This document shows, piece after piece, positions 6,259-14,024 of a stretch of DNA of 15,648 bases (the stretch's first letter is position 1; each line of letters begins with the position of its first letter). The stretch spans positions 1 to 15,648 of the forward strand of contig JAJRXE010000214.1 of NCBI GenBank assembly GCA_024276455.1, read 5' to 3'. The notes beneath the pieces are model-generated. The model was not told the DNA's origin, searched no databases, and saw only the letters and a list, made by a program, of their open reading frames with translations. Made by a program: the position numbers and the translations under genes. Source of the stretch: Calditrichota bacterium. GTDB lineage: Bacteria; Calditrichota; Calditrichia; RBG-13-44-9.

Positions 6259-7890
6259 ATGGCTGGATCGGATGGGAAAACCTACCAGATCAAATTGCGG
6301 AATTTGCGGGAAGACGATTATCCGGATGTTAAACGCATTATGAATAAGGTTTATCCCACCATGGGTGCCTGGCGTCGGGAAGACTATCTGCGCATGTTAG
6401 CGTTGTTCCCGGAGGGGCAAATCTGTATCGAAGACAAGGGGCAGGTGGTCGCGGCGGCGCTTTCCATCATCGTTTCGTACGAAAAATACAATCATGACCA
6501 CACTTACGAAGATGTGATTGGCAAACGCTTAATGGATCGACACGATCCCAATGGCGACTACCTGTACGGAATCGACCTTTTTGTGGATCCCGAGTACCGC
6601 GATTTGCGGCTGGGAAGACGCCTCTACGATGCCCGGAAAGAAATCTGTGAGAAACTCAACCTGAAGGGGATTTTAATCGGAGGACGTATTCCCGGTTACC
6701 ATAAGTACGAAGGAAGAATGACTCCTCAGAAGTACATTCAAAAAGTAAAAAACCAGGAAATCCACGATCCGGTGCTCACCTTTCAACTCAACAACGATTT
6801 TTATATTAAGCAGTTGTTGCCCAATTACCTTCCCGGTGATTCCAAATCGGCTTCTCACGCGGTTTTGTTGGAATGGAACAATATTTATTACGAAGAGAAA
6901 ACCCGTTTAATCGGCGGGAAAAAGACTACAGTACGCCTGGGAGTGGTGCAATGGCAGATGCGAATTTTTACCTCGGTACAGGAATTCCTGGATCAGGTGG
7001 AATTTTTCATCGATACGGTGTCGGGGTACAACGCAGACATTATTCTTTTCCCGGAATTGTTCAATGCTCCCCTGATGGCTCAATTTAATCAGGAAACTCC
7101 CGTGGAGGCCATGCGGAAATTGGCCCGTCATTCGGAAGAGATTCGGGAGAAGATTTTGCAGCTGGCGATTTCGTACAACATTAATGTGGTGGCCGGGAGT
7201 GTGCCTCTTTACCGGGCGGAGCAATTGTACAATGTGGCGTTTTTGCTTCGCCGGGATGGCACCTGGGATGTTCAATACAAATTGCACATTACCCCCGACG
7301 AACAACAGTATTGGGGATTTCAGGGTGGAAACGAACTGAAAATTTTCGAAACGGATGTGGGAAAAGTTGGGGTGTTAATTTGCTTCGATATCGAATTCCC
7401 GGAACTGTCCCGGGTGTTAGCGGAAAACGGAGTGAATATCATCATGGTGCCGTATTGGACGGACACGAAAAACGGTTACCTGCGGGTGCGCCGGTGCGCT
7501 CAGGCCCGGGCCATTGAAAACGAGTGTTACGTGGCCATCTCGGGAAGCGTGGGCAATATTCCGAAAATAGAAAACATGGACATTCAGTATTCCCAGTCTG
7601 CCGTGTTTACCCCTTCGGATTTTTCGTTCCCTCACGACGCCATCAAGGCCGAAGCAACTCCCAATACGGAAATGGTGCTGATTGCCGACCTTGATCTGGA
7701 GTTGATTAAAGAGATGCGGGAACAGGGAAGCGTCCGGAACCTCCACAGCCGGCGGTTGGACTTGTACCAGGTCGCCTGGATGAAAAACATTTTTCTGAGC
7801 CGGGGTAACCAGCAAATACCGGTGCACCGCCCCAATCTGTTGCAGGAATTCGAGGAGAATGAAAACGATCCGGACGATGATGATCAGTAG
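6259..7890 (+). CDS. Bifunctional GNAT acetyltransferase / carbon-nitrogen hydrolase
   Basis: A 543-residue fusion starting eight bases after AAGGA (6246-6250). The N-terminal half (about 8-215) is a GNAT-fold acyltransferase. It has the strand LFVDPEYR (107-114) and L118-G119-R-R in the CoA pyrophosphate loop, where the usual first Gly is replaced by R117. The C-terminal half (about 225-515) is a nitrilase-superfamily amidase with the complete catalytic triad: E266 (FPELF), K341 (YKLH) and C375 (LICFD). The C-terminus is acidic (ENDPDDDDQ). This domain order is a known bacterial architecture. The hydrolase would cleave a C-N amide bond, and the substrate of neither half is known. It is monocistronic by spacing (119 bases before, 120 after) and has no obvious link to the metal genes. 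Confidence 0.9.
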   Translation: MAGSDGKTYQIKLRNLREDDYPDVKRIMNKVYPTMGAWRREDYLRMLALFPEGQICIEDKGQVVAAALSIIVSYEKYNHDHTYEDVIGKRLMDRHDPNGDYLYGIDLFVDPEYRDLRLGRRLYDARKEICEKLNLKGILIGGRIPGYHKYEGRMTPQKYIQKVKNQEIHDPVLTFQLNNDFYIKQLLPNYLPGDSKSASHAVLLEWNNIYYEEKTRLIGGKKTTVRLGVVQWQMRIFTSVQEFLDQVEFFIDTVSGYNADIILFPELFNAPLMAQFNQETPVEAMRKLARHSEEIREKILQLAISYNINVVAGSVPLYRAEQLYNVAFLLRRDGTWDVQYKLHITPDEQQYWGFQGGNELKIFETDVGKVGVLICFDIEFPELSRVLAENGVNIIMVPYWTDTKNGYLRVRRCAQARAIENECYVAISGSVGNIPKIENMDIQYSQSAVFTPSDFSFPHDAIKAEATPNTEMVLIADLDLELIKEMREQGSVRNLHSRRLDLYQVAWMKNIFLSRGNQQIPVHRPNLLQEFEENENDPDDDDQ

Positions 7891-8010
7891 AAGATCTCCC
7901 GCTGAAGGATACCCAAACCAGCGCTGCTCGAAGAGCTCTGCTGAAAAAAGAAACGGTTTGTTCCCTCGCAGCGGTAGTCCGGACAGGAAAAGAAACGAGG
8001 CAAAATTCCT

Positions 8011-8418
8011 ATGAAGCACTACACCAGCGGGCAATTGGCCCGCGCCGCCGGAATGAATGTGGAAACTCTGCGCTTTTACGAGCGCAAGGGGCTGTTGCCG
8101 GAACCGCCACGCAGCTCCGGTGGCTTTCGCCTGTACGGCGAAGAAGATGTGAAGCGGTTGCGCTTCATTGGGATGGCCAAACAACACGGCTTTACCCTCA
8201 GGGAAATCAAAGAGTTGTTGGATTTGCGGGTCGATTCTCAGACCGGTTGCGAAGATGTGCGGCACATTGCGGAGGAAAAACTCGCGGTAATTGACCGAAA
8301 GTTGCGGGAGTTACGCCAGATGAAAAAAGCCTTAGAGCATCTGGTGGATTCCTGCCATCACCGCGGCGCCAGCGGCAATTGTCCCATTCTGGAAGCCTTT
8401 GAACGAGATCGCGATTAG
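8011..8418 (+). CDS. merR: MerR-family heavy-metal regulator (mercury-type)
   Basis: A 135-residue regulator. The N-terminal winged helix-turn-helix is clear (TSGQLARAAGMNVETLRFYERKG, residues 5-27). A dimerisation helix spans about 82-112. Three cysteines, C80, C115 and C124, have spacings of 35 and 9, the same as the Hg(II)-binding cysteines of classical MerR (for example C82, C117 and C126 in Tn501). The end SGNCPILEAFE also fits the metal-binding loop. It would repress without metal and activate by untwisting promoter DNA with a long -35/-10 spacer when metal binds. No matching dyad is evident upstream of this gene, but one lies before the merTP gene 5 kb away, which makes trans control of mer likely. 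Cd, Pb or Zn sensors share similar cysteines, so the mercury assignment is probable rather than certain. Confidence 0.8.
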   Translation: MKHYTSGQLARAAGMNVETLRFYERKGLLPEPPRSSGGFRLYGEEDVKRLRFIGMAKQHGFTLREIKELLDLRVDSQTGCEDVRHIAEEKLAVIDRKLRELRQMKKALEHLVDSCHHRGASGNCPILEAFERDRD

Positions 8419-8497
8419 AAGGGGCTTTCCCTCCTCGATGGCGGCGGCCGATTCTCCGGCTGAGATGAACTATTTTACGTAATCCGGTTTAACGGAA

Positions 8498-8528
8498 AGA
8501 GGGGGGACAAATTTCCCCCCTTCTTTTT
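8498..8528 (+). terminator. Rho-independent terminator of the MerR-family gene
   Basis: A GGGGGG (8501-8506) / CCCCCC (8515-8520) stem with an 8-base loop, extended by A8500-T8521, then TTCTTTTT. It lies 80 bases after the stop codon. On the minus strand the stem has no T-run, so it probably serves only the plus strand. No terminator was found for the converging ZIP gene. Confidence 0.75.
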
Positions 8529-8610
8529 CCGCCAAGGTGGCGCCCCATTTACAGAAACAGCCCCTTCGCGCCGCTCTCCTGATTTTTCCGTTAAAACAGA
8601 CAGAGCGTTT

Positions 8611-9399
8611 TCAGCCCAGTGTCACGTCCAGGTACAGCATTACCAGAATGCCGAGCATGGTGCCGAAGGTGGCGATGCGTTCGTGCCCTTTGCGGTGCGT
8701 CTCGGGGATAATTTCGTCGCTGATGACGTAGAGCATGGCCCCGGCGGCAAATCCCATGGCATAGGGCAGGATGACGCTCATGGCACTGACCGCCCAGGCG
8801 CCCAGAATGGCCAGCGGGATTTCTACCAAACCGGCACGAATCCCGACAAAACTGGCGTAGAAACGCTTTCCCATTCCCGCATGCAGAGAAGAAATGGAAA
8901 CCGCCAATCCTTCCGGAATATTTTGAAAGCCAATGGCCAGCATCAGGATGACCGCATCTTTTATATTGCCGGAACCAAAGCCCACCCCTACCGCCAGGCC
9001 TTCCGGCATGTTGTGAAGGGTGATGGCGATAATAAAGAGCCACACTGCCTTCAATCGTTTGGTGTGCCCCCCTTCTTCGCCCATGATGAAATGCATGTGG
9101 GGAATAAAATGATCGGCCAGATCCAAAAACGCCACTCCAATGACGATGCCGACCATGACCGAGTAGATGCTACCGTACTCAATGCCGGGTAAAATTAAGC
9201 TGGTAAAGCTGGCCGTCAACATGATTCCGGCGGCAAAACCCAACATGGCGTCCAGCATTTTTTGCGAAACGTTGGAAAAAAACAGAACCAGCAGTGCTCC
9301 CACGGAGTTCATGGCGGTAATAATAATGCCGCCGATTAATCCCAGCACCACCGGATTGGTTCCGAATGTGTCAGTGAACCACTGGCTGAAGTGTTCCAC
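8611..9399 (-). CDS. ZIP-family divalent metal transporter (GufA-type)
   Basis: A 262-residue polytopic membrane protein starting at GTG, with GGAGGAG five bases upstream on the minus strand. About eight hydrophobic segments are visible. Segment 4 carries the ZIP metal site H129-N-M-P-E-G134. Segment 5 carries Q159-N-I-P-E-G164, where Gln replaces the usual His; this is characteristic of the GufA-like subgroup. The loop before segment 4 is His/acid-rich (DHFIPHMHFIMGEEGGH, 96-112), a probable metal-binding loop. ZIP proteins move Zn(II), Fe(II), Mn(II) or Cd(II) into the cytoplasm, and the specificity here cannot be read from sequence. The gene converges on merR. Its upstream gap (9400-9530) shows no recognisable operator. 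Confidence 0.9.
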   Translation of the reverse strand: MEHFSQWFTDTFGTNPVVLGLIGGIIITAMNSVGALLVLFFSNVSQKMLDAMLGFAAGIMLTASFTSLILPGIEYGSIYSVMVGIVIGVAFLDLADHFIPHMHFIMGEEGGHTKRLKAVWLFIIAITLHNMPEGLAVGVGFGSGNIKDAVILMLAIGFQNIPEGLAVSISSLHAGMGKRFYASFVGIRAGLVEIPLAILGAWAVSAMSVILPYAMGFAAGAMLYVISDEIIPETHRKGHERIATFGTMLGILVMLYLDVTLG

Positions 9400-9530
9400 G
9401 TTGCTCCTCCGTTTGTTAATCCCGTTAGCGCCGTCGTATTGTTTACCGACAAACGAATAATAAAATGAAGTCCGGTAAAATGCAAATGCAAACTGTGCGG
9501 GATGACCCCGTTAAAGAATTTCCTTGGAAA

Positions 9531-10757
9531 TCACCATTTAAGGTTTAATTTTTCCCGATAAAACTGCCGGATTGTTCCGGAGAGCCGCTGGTAAAAGCGC
9601 TGGATTTCATCCTGCCTGTTTTTCTTTTGAAAAAGTATCGCCTCTTCCCGGCGAGTTTCTTGGAAAATGCGGTCTTCCAATAATAGTACCTGTTGTAAGA
9701 TGCCGTTTCCCTGGCGGTTCAGTAAGGCGGTCCGATTCAGGTAGTTTTTCCCCGAGCCCCGTTTTATGGGGAAGCAGCGTTCTTTCAACTGCAGAGCGGC
9801 ATTGCAGAGGGGCGCAAAGTGGCTTTCGGAGGCGCTTAACATTGTTGGTACCTGATTGCCAGCCGCCGGCCAGAGGGGAAAACTGACTGAGGTTAAGGGA
9901 AATCCTAAAATGGTCCACATCAGGGTGCGGTCAGGATTTTCTCCCGCCTTGACGCCTCTCACCAGTACAACCGAAACGGAGCTGTAGCGGGGGATGAAAT
10001 CCCGAAAGCACACAAATTGGGGATTTTGCTGCTCGTCCGGCGGGTCGGTTGCCAGATTGACCCCGGTTAAGCTGTGTTGCAAGCTGCGGCTGACTTTTTG
10101 GAGAATGAAGCGCGCGTTGAGCTGGTGCATGCTCACCGCCTGCTGGAAGAGCTGTTCAGCCGTCTGGTAGCGGATGTACCCGTATCCGTCCTCGGCGCGG
10201 CCGTGAAAAGAGTAATTGGTGTGAATCAAATAGCCAAACGGCGCCACCGCAGGGTCGTTCACATCCAGTTTGTGGTAACCCCAGTTGTCGGTTTCATAAT
10301 AGGCGGCGCCCCCGTAGGCGTCGATGACCCCGAAATTGGACTCCACTCCCAGAGGTTTGGGAAGGGTATCCAGAAGCGTTTCGAAATCTTTTAAGGTGCG
10401 GCATTTCTGCAGGGCCAGTTTCATGAGCACGCCTTCCTGATCGGCCAGTTCGGTGCTGTCGTCCCGGGCTTTCAGGTTGTACGACGCGGCATTCATGATG
10501 GCAAATCCGGCGCTGTTGACTCCGGCCCACACTTCCTTGCCTTCCGTGTCATCCGCATTAACCAATCCCAGATAATTGAACGTACCGTCGGTGAAGTAAC
10601 GAATAGCATTCTGGAAATGGTCGGAATCGCGGTGTTTGTAAAGCAGGGGATGCCCGTCCGGGGTGGCTCGCCCGGAAATAATGGCGGTGGTACACCCAAA
10701 ACCGTTCGCGACAGAAATTAGTAAAATCAGCGTGACCAGCAAAGTCAGGCGATTCAT
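9531..10757 (-). CDS. Secreted C45-like N-terminal-nucleophile hydrolase/acyltransferase
   Basis: A 408-residue protein with GGAG nine bases before its ATG. A signal peptide (1-21, ending NGFG) runs directly into C22-T-T-A-I-I-S-G, the start of an Ntn-hydrolase fold. Signal cleavage before C22 would expose the catalytic cysteine. Further family-like segments are YKHRD (40-44), AGVNSAGFAIMNA, the QEGVLMKLALQKC helix, LGVESNFGVIDAYGGAAYYE, and HTNYSFHG. The best fit is peptidase family C45 (penicillin acyltransferase / NAAA-like); the related C69 dipeptidases also start CTT. It would cleave an amide bond of a small N-acyl or peptide substrate in the periplasm or outside (inference). A terminator separates it from the upstream S9 gene. 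C22 could be mistaken for a lipobox, but the -1/-2/-3 residues (G, F, G) do not fit one well. Confidence 0.75.
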   Translation of the reverse strand: MNRLTLLVTLILLISVANGFGCTTAIISGRATPDGHPLLYKHRDSDHFQNAIRYFTDGTFNYLGLVNADDTEGKEVWAGVNSAGFAIMNAASYNLKARDDSTELADQEGVLMKLALQKCRTLKDFETLLDTLPKPLGVESNFGVIDAYGGAAYYETDNWGYHKLDVNDPAVAPFGYLIHTNYSFHGRAEDGYGYIRYQTAEQLFQQAVSMHQLNARFILQKVSRSLQHSLTGVNLATDPPDEQQNPQFVCFRDFIPRYSSVSVVLVRGVKAGENPDRTLMWTILGFPLTSVSFPLWPAAGNQVPTMLSASESHFAPLCNAALQLKERCFPIKRGSGKNYLNRTALLNRQGNGILQQVLLLEDRIFQETRREEAILFQKKNRQDEIQRFYQRLSGTIRQFYREKLNLKW

Positions 10758-10890
10758 ATTTTTGCACTCCCTGTTTAAATATGTTTGGTTTTGCTTGTTA
10801 AACTCCCTCTTTCTACCCAGATGGTGGCAAGACGAAATGTAATCACTGGAAACTTAATTCCAAAAAGCGGAATAATAATTTGGGGTCCCA

Positions 10891-10920
10891 AAGAAAAACC
10901 CCGGACGAGGCATCCGGGGT
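10891..10920 (-). terminator. Rho-independent terminator of the S9 peptidase gene
   Basis: On the minus strand ACCCCGGA / TCCGGGGT form a perfect 8-bp stem (10913-10920 with 10898-10905) around a 7-base loop, followed by TTTTTC. It lies nine bases after the stop codon of the S9 gene. Confidence 0.9.
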
Positions 10921-10928
10921 TCAAAGAA

Positions 10929-12980
10929 TTACTTTTCGCTTTCTTTCTTTAAAATCCACTTCCCGAACCATTCGATATTTCGTTTCATCACGTCCAGATA
11001 CAGTTTGGGTTCCCGGGGACCGTGGGGCGTGCGCGGATAAATCACCATTTTTACCGGCACACCCTGCCGTTTCAGCGCATTGTAAAGTTCCAGTCCCTGC
11101 CCCAGGGGAACCCGCTCGTCTTTCTCTCCGTGCTGAATAAGGGTGGGCGTGCTGACTCCTTTAATATTGAAGATGGCGGAGTGCGAAAGGTAAATGTCCA
11201 GATCGTCCCAGAATTCCGCTCCGAAATAGTCGGGCAGGAAGCTGGGGATGTCCGCCGTGCCGGTGAAACTGACCAGGTCGGTTACCCCCGCACCCACGGA
11301 GGCCGCTTTGAAGCGTTTGGTTTTCGTAATGACCGTGGAGGTCATGTAACCGCCGTAGCTCCACCCCATTACGCCCAGCCGTTCCGGATCAGCCAGTCCC
11401 TGATTAATTACGTAGTCCACCCCGTTCATCAGATCCTGAAAATCCTTTCCGCCCCAATCTTTATAGTTGGCATAGCGGAAATCCTGCCCGTACCCGGAGG
11501 AACCGCGAATGTTGCAGCGCAGTACGAAATAGCCTTCCTCCGCAAAAGAAGCTATTGGGTAAACGTAGCGGGTGCCCAGGTAATTCTGCCGAAACACCCC
11601 GGCCGGACCGCCGTGAATAACCAGGAGAAGAGGGTATTTTTTCCCGGGCTGGTAATCGGTGGGGTAGGTGAGCAGCCCCTCGATTTCAAAGTCGTCCACC
11701 GATTTCCAGCGAATGACTTCGGTTCTGGGGATCGGATGGACCAGCATGTCCTTGTTGGCATGAGAAATCTGGAACGGTTCGAATTTCTTTGTTTTGCTGA
11801 CGAACGCCTCCGGAGGAGCGGAGAGGTTCTGCAGGGTAAAACCCAGATAGGTGCCGCCGCGATTCAGATTCACGCTGCCAATGAGCCACTGCCCATTGTC
11901 CCAGTCCTGGTAGGGCTTTCCGTTCACCGGTAATTTCATAATTCGTGACAGGGTGTGGCGGGTTTCGGTGACAAAGAGGAATTTCCCGTCTTTCGACCAG
12001 CCGATGATGGTGGGGTTGCGGTCGTAAGTGTTGGCCAGCGCTCGTGGCTCGCCGCCGGCAGCGGGAATAATGTGGACGGTGGAAGCAAATGCCCAGCGGG
12101 GCGGAATGTCCGATGCAACATAGGCGATCCACCGGCCGTCCGGGGAGTAGAAAGGAGTCGCTTCCGCCGCCTCGGTCCGGACCAGGGGACGAATCTCGCC
12201 CGTTTCTACGTTAACAATGGAGAGATCTGCCAGGGGCCAGTCGTTGATTTTGGGAGTGGGGGTGTGAGCAAACACAATCTCTTTTCCGTCCGGCGACCAG
12301 TCAAATCCGCCGGAAAAACGGCCTCCCACACTGAAATCCTTCCCCTTGGTGAGTTGTTTCAGGGGGTATTTCCCGCTGGAATCTTTTTCCAGCGTCACCA
12401 GCCAGAGGTGGTTCATTTTGAGGTCTTCGTCCAGCACCCGGGCATCGTCTTTACTCTTCTGACGTTTTTCTTCCTCTTCGCTGGGCGGTTCGCTCATTAC
12501 AAACGCAATGCGCTTCCCATCCGGGGACCACTTAAAATTTCCCACTCCGGTTTTGACATCGGTCAATCGTTCCGCTTCGCCTCCGATAGCCCGGATGCGG
12601 TAAAGATTATTTTTACCGCTTCGCGCAGAAGTAAAAGCAATCCACCGCCCGTCCGGAGACCATTGAGGATTGCTGCAGGATTTCTCCCCGAAAGTGAACT
12701 GGAAATTCATTTTTCCATCCGTGCTGGCCATCCAGATGTGGGTCAAATATTCACTTTTTTCCTCCGTCATAACGGCTTTTGTAACCGTGTACACCACCCG
12801 CTGGCCGTCCGGAGATACCCGCACATTGCCCACCGAACGGGTCTGCATTTGCAACGCCGGAGTCCATTTTGTTTCCTGGGCGAATAAGGGTAAAATGAAC
12901 CAGAGTAAAAATAAGACTCCAGAAATGCCCGAAATTATTAACTTCCTTTTTGGAAAGAATTGTTGGTTAATCTGGTGCAT
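10929..12980 (-). CDS. Secreted S9 (prolyl oligopeptidase) family peptidase
   Basis: A 683-residue serine peptidase preceded on the minus strand by AGGAGG. A long N-terminal leader (basic to about residue 13, hydrophobic to about 34, ending LFAQ) directs export. Residues about 40-400 form a beta-propeller with at least six PD40-type SPDG blades (for example WSPDGRWIAFTS, WSPDGKRIAFV). The alpha/beta-hydrolase domain (about 425-683) has the catalytic triad S541 (GWSYGGYM), D621 (HGEKDERVP) and H653 (RTPHGP), plus the oxyanion HGGP. This organisation matches S9C acylaminoacyl/dipeptidyl peptidases that release short peptides in the periplasm. Acidic and basic residues (SEEEEKRQKSKDD, near 162-174) form an insertion in the propeller. 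It is monocistronic, ending in a strong terminator, and divergent from the mercury operon. No link to metals is apparent. Confidence 0.93.
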   Translation of the reverse strand: MHQINQQFFPKRKLIISGISGVLFLLWFILPLFAQETKWTPALQMQTRSVGNVRVSPDGQRVVYTVTKAVMTEEKSEYLTHIWMASTDGKMNFQFTFGEKSCSNPQWSPDGRWIAFTSARSGKNNLYRIRAIGGEAERLTDVKTGVGNFKWSPDGKRIAFVMSEPPSEEEEKRQKSKDDARVLDEDLKMNHLWLVTLEKDSSGKYPLKQLTKGKDFSVGGRFSGGFDWSPDGKEIVFAHTPTPKINDWPLADLSIVNVETGEIRPLVRTEAAEATPFYSPDGRWIAYVASDIPPRWAFASTVHIIPAAGGEPRALANTYDRNPTIIGWSKDGKFLFVTETRHTLSRIMKLPVNGKPYQDWDNGQWLIGSVNLNRGGTYLGFTLQNLSAPPEAFVSKTKKFEPFQISHANKDMLVHPIPRTEVIRWKSVDDFEIEGLLTYPTDYQPGKKYPLLLVIHGGPAGVFRQNYLGTRYVYPIASFAEEGYFVLRCNIRGSSGYGQDFRYANYKDWGGKDFQDLMNGVDYVINQGLADPERLGVMGWSYGGYMTSTVITKTKRFKAASVGAGVTDLVSFTGTADIPSFLPDYFGAEFWDDLDIYLSHSAIFNIKGVSTPTLIQHGEKDERVPLGQGLELYNALKRQGVPVKMVIYPRTPHGPREPKLYLDVMKRNIEWFGKWILKKESEK

Positions 12981-13257
12981 CGAGCCTCCTCCTTCTCATT
13001 TGGTGTGGTATTGGGAATATAAAAACATATGTTACGAAATGTTACAAAATTTTGTTGCGTGAATAATATTTTACAAATATTTCTTCCGAATCCCGGCAAA
13101 TTCACAATCATTCAGAGGTAAAAGAGATTTTGGGGGTTAGAAAATCGAATGAGCAAGCGGAAGATACCCATTTGGAAAGTTTGAAAAACAGTTCTCCAAT
13201 CAACCAGATTGCGTGGAATTAGGATTTTTTCTTTTCTCCAAAAATTTTTTGGGAATT
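12981..13257. promoter_or_regulatory. Divergent intergenic region between the S9 gene and the mercury operon
   Basis: A very A/T-rich gap with no convincing gene. Near the S9 start there is a direct repeat ATGTTAC (13029-13035 and 13039-13045) with an exact 10-bp period, overlapping a perfect 12-bp palindrome ACAAAATTTTGT (13044-13055). These could be regulator sites for the S9 gene. Near the mer side, CCAAAAA and TTTTTGG flank one extra T (13238-13252), an A/T-rich dyad that could act as an UP-like element or block read-through. The rest (about 13060-13230) shows nothing I can interpret. Confidence 0.35.
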
Positions 13258-13291
13258 TTGAAACTCCGTACTACAGTACAGAACGTCTAAT
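13258..13291 (+). promoter_or_regulatory. mer-type promoter and MerR operator
   Basis: The dyad GTACT-AC-AGTAC (13268-13279) is flanked by TCC on the left and AGA on the right. It closely follows the classical mer operator (ACTCCGTAC....GTACGGAAGT in Tn501), reading ACTCCGTAC then GTACAGAACGT here. A -10-like TCTAAT lies at 13286-13291. Two -35 choices exist: TTGAAA (13258) with a 22-base spacer, or GAAACT (13260), in the position expected from the known operator, with a 20-base spacer. An over-long spacer is the hallmark of MerR-activated promoters. GGAGG follows at 13300-13304. Confidence 0.75.
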
Positions 13292-13309
13292 TAATACAAG
13301 GAGGATTAA

Positions 13310-13333
13310 GTGAAAAGGAGTGAATGGTTTTGA
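13310..13333 (+). CDS. Possible 7-codon leader ORF overlapping the merTP start
   Basis: GTG at 13310 lies five bases after the strong GGAGG (13300-13304), giving MKRSEWF and a TGA at 13331-13333. The stop falls inside the start of merTP. The strong ribosome site fits this mini-ORF better than the merTP ATG, which suggests translational coupling. It could equally be chance. Confidence 0.2.
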   Translation: MKRSEWF

Positions 13334-13989
13334 AAGCGGAAACAGCATCTCGTCGTTCTCTTACGGCGGCGGTGGTGGCAGCGGTAGTCGCATCGATCTG
13401 CTGTGTGGGGCCATTTCTACTACTGGCATTGGGGGTGGGAGGCGCCTGGATTGGCAGTCTAACCGCACTGGAACCCTATCGACCGTTTTTCATGGTGGCT
13501 ACCGTGTTTTTTCTGGCTTACGCATTTTACCGGGTCTACCGCCAACCCAGAACCGAAGAGTGCGAACCGGGAAGTTTTTGTGCCAATCCCCGTTCCGTTC
13601 GGCTGAATAAGATATTGCTCTGGATGGTGACCGGGTTGGTGGCAATCCTCTTCGCGGTTCCCTATGTCGCCTCCGGATTTTCTACCTGGAAGGTCGAATC
13701 CGCTCAGGTGATGGGGACGGCGGATTCGACCGGATGTGCGGATTGCGCCTTACCGGCTGTAACGACAGACTTTCGGGAAGCCGTGCTGGAAGTGGCGAAT
13801 CTAACCTGTGCCACCTGCCAGGTTGCCGTACAAAAGGGCTTAAGCCAATTGGAAGGCGTTGTGCAGGTCCAAGTGAATCTGGAAGACCACCGGGCAGTAG
13901 TCACATACGATCCGAAAAAAGTTGATCCGCTTCGCCTGGAAGAGGCCGCTACCCGGATCGGTTTCCCATCGCGATTATTAGCAAAATGA
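13324..13989 (+). CDS. merT: MerTP: mercuric ion transporter with fused MerP-like HMA domain
   Basis: A 221-residue fusion. Three membrane segments are visible: about 14-40, 54-72 and 96-118. The first contains the MerT vicinal pair C26-C27 (SICCVGP). The loop after segment 2 carries C80 and C86 (EECEPGSFC), matching the cytoplasmic cysteine pair of MerT. After segment 3 a linker holds an extra C138-A-D-C141. Residues 152-221 are a heavy-metal-associated domain with C162-A-T-C165 (NLTCATC in place of GMTCxxC). Hg(II) would be bound by the HMA domain, passed to C26/C27, then to the inner loop and MerA. The start is uncertain: ATG 13324 is only three bases after AAGGAG, and TTG 13330 would have better spacing. 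It is co-transcribed with merA from the mer promoter. Confidence 0.9.
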   Translation: MVLKAETASRRSLTAAVVAAVVASICCVGPFLLLALGVGGAWIGSLTALEPYRPFFMVATVFFLAYAFYRVYRQPRTEECEPGSFCANPRSVRLNKILLWMVTGLVAILFAVPYVASGFSTWKVESAQVMGTADSTGCADCALPAVTTDFREAVLEVANLTCATCQVAVQKGLSQLEGVVQVQVNLEDHRAVVTYDPKKVDPLRLEEAATRIGFPSRLLAK

Positions 13990-14024
13990 AACGCTCTGCT
14001 TACCAAGAGAAAGGAAAGAATAAA

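Noticed and set aside
7417..8265. Minus-strand frame across the nitrilase 3' end and the merR gene
   Set aside because: It overlaps two well-supported plus-strand genes and shows no family motif.
8530..8542. CGCCA/TGGCG hairpin as terminator of the ZIP gene
   Set aside because: On the minus strand the short stem is followed by A-rich, not T-rich, sequence.
11022..12887. Two long plus-strand open frames opposite the S9 peptidase
   Set aside because: The minus strand encodes an intact S9 enzyme with its full catalytic triad and propeller blades; the opposite frames have no domain features or ribosome sites.
13320..13610. Glycine-rich open frame beginning at GTG 13320
   Set aside because: It is an alternative frame of the merTP gene, whose CC, loop cysteines and HMA domain are clearly in the other frame.
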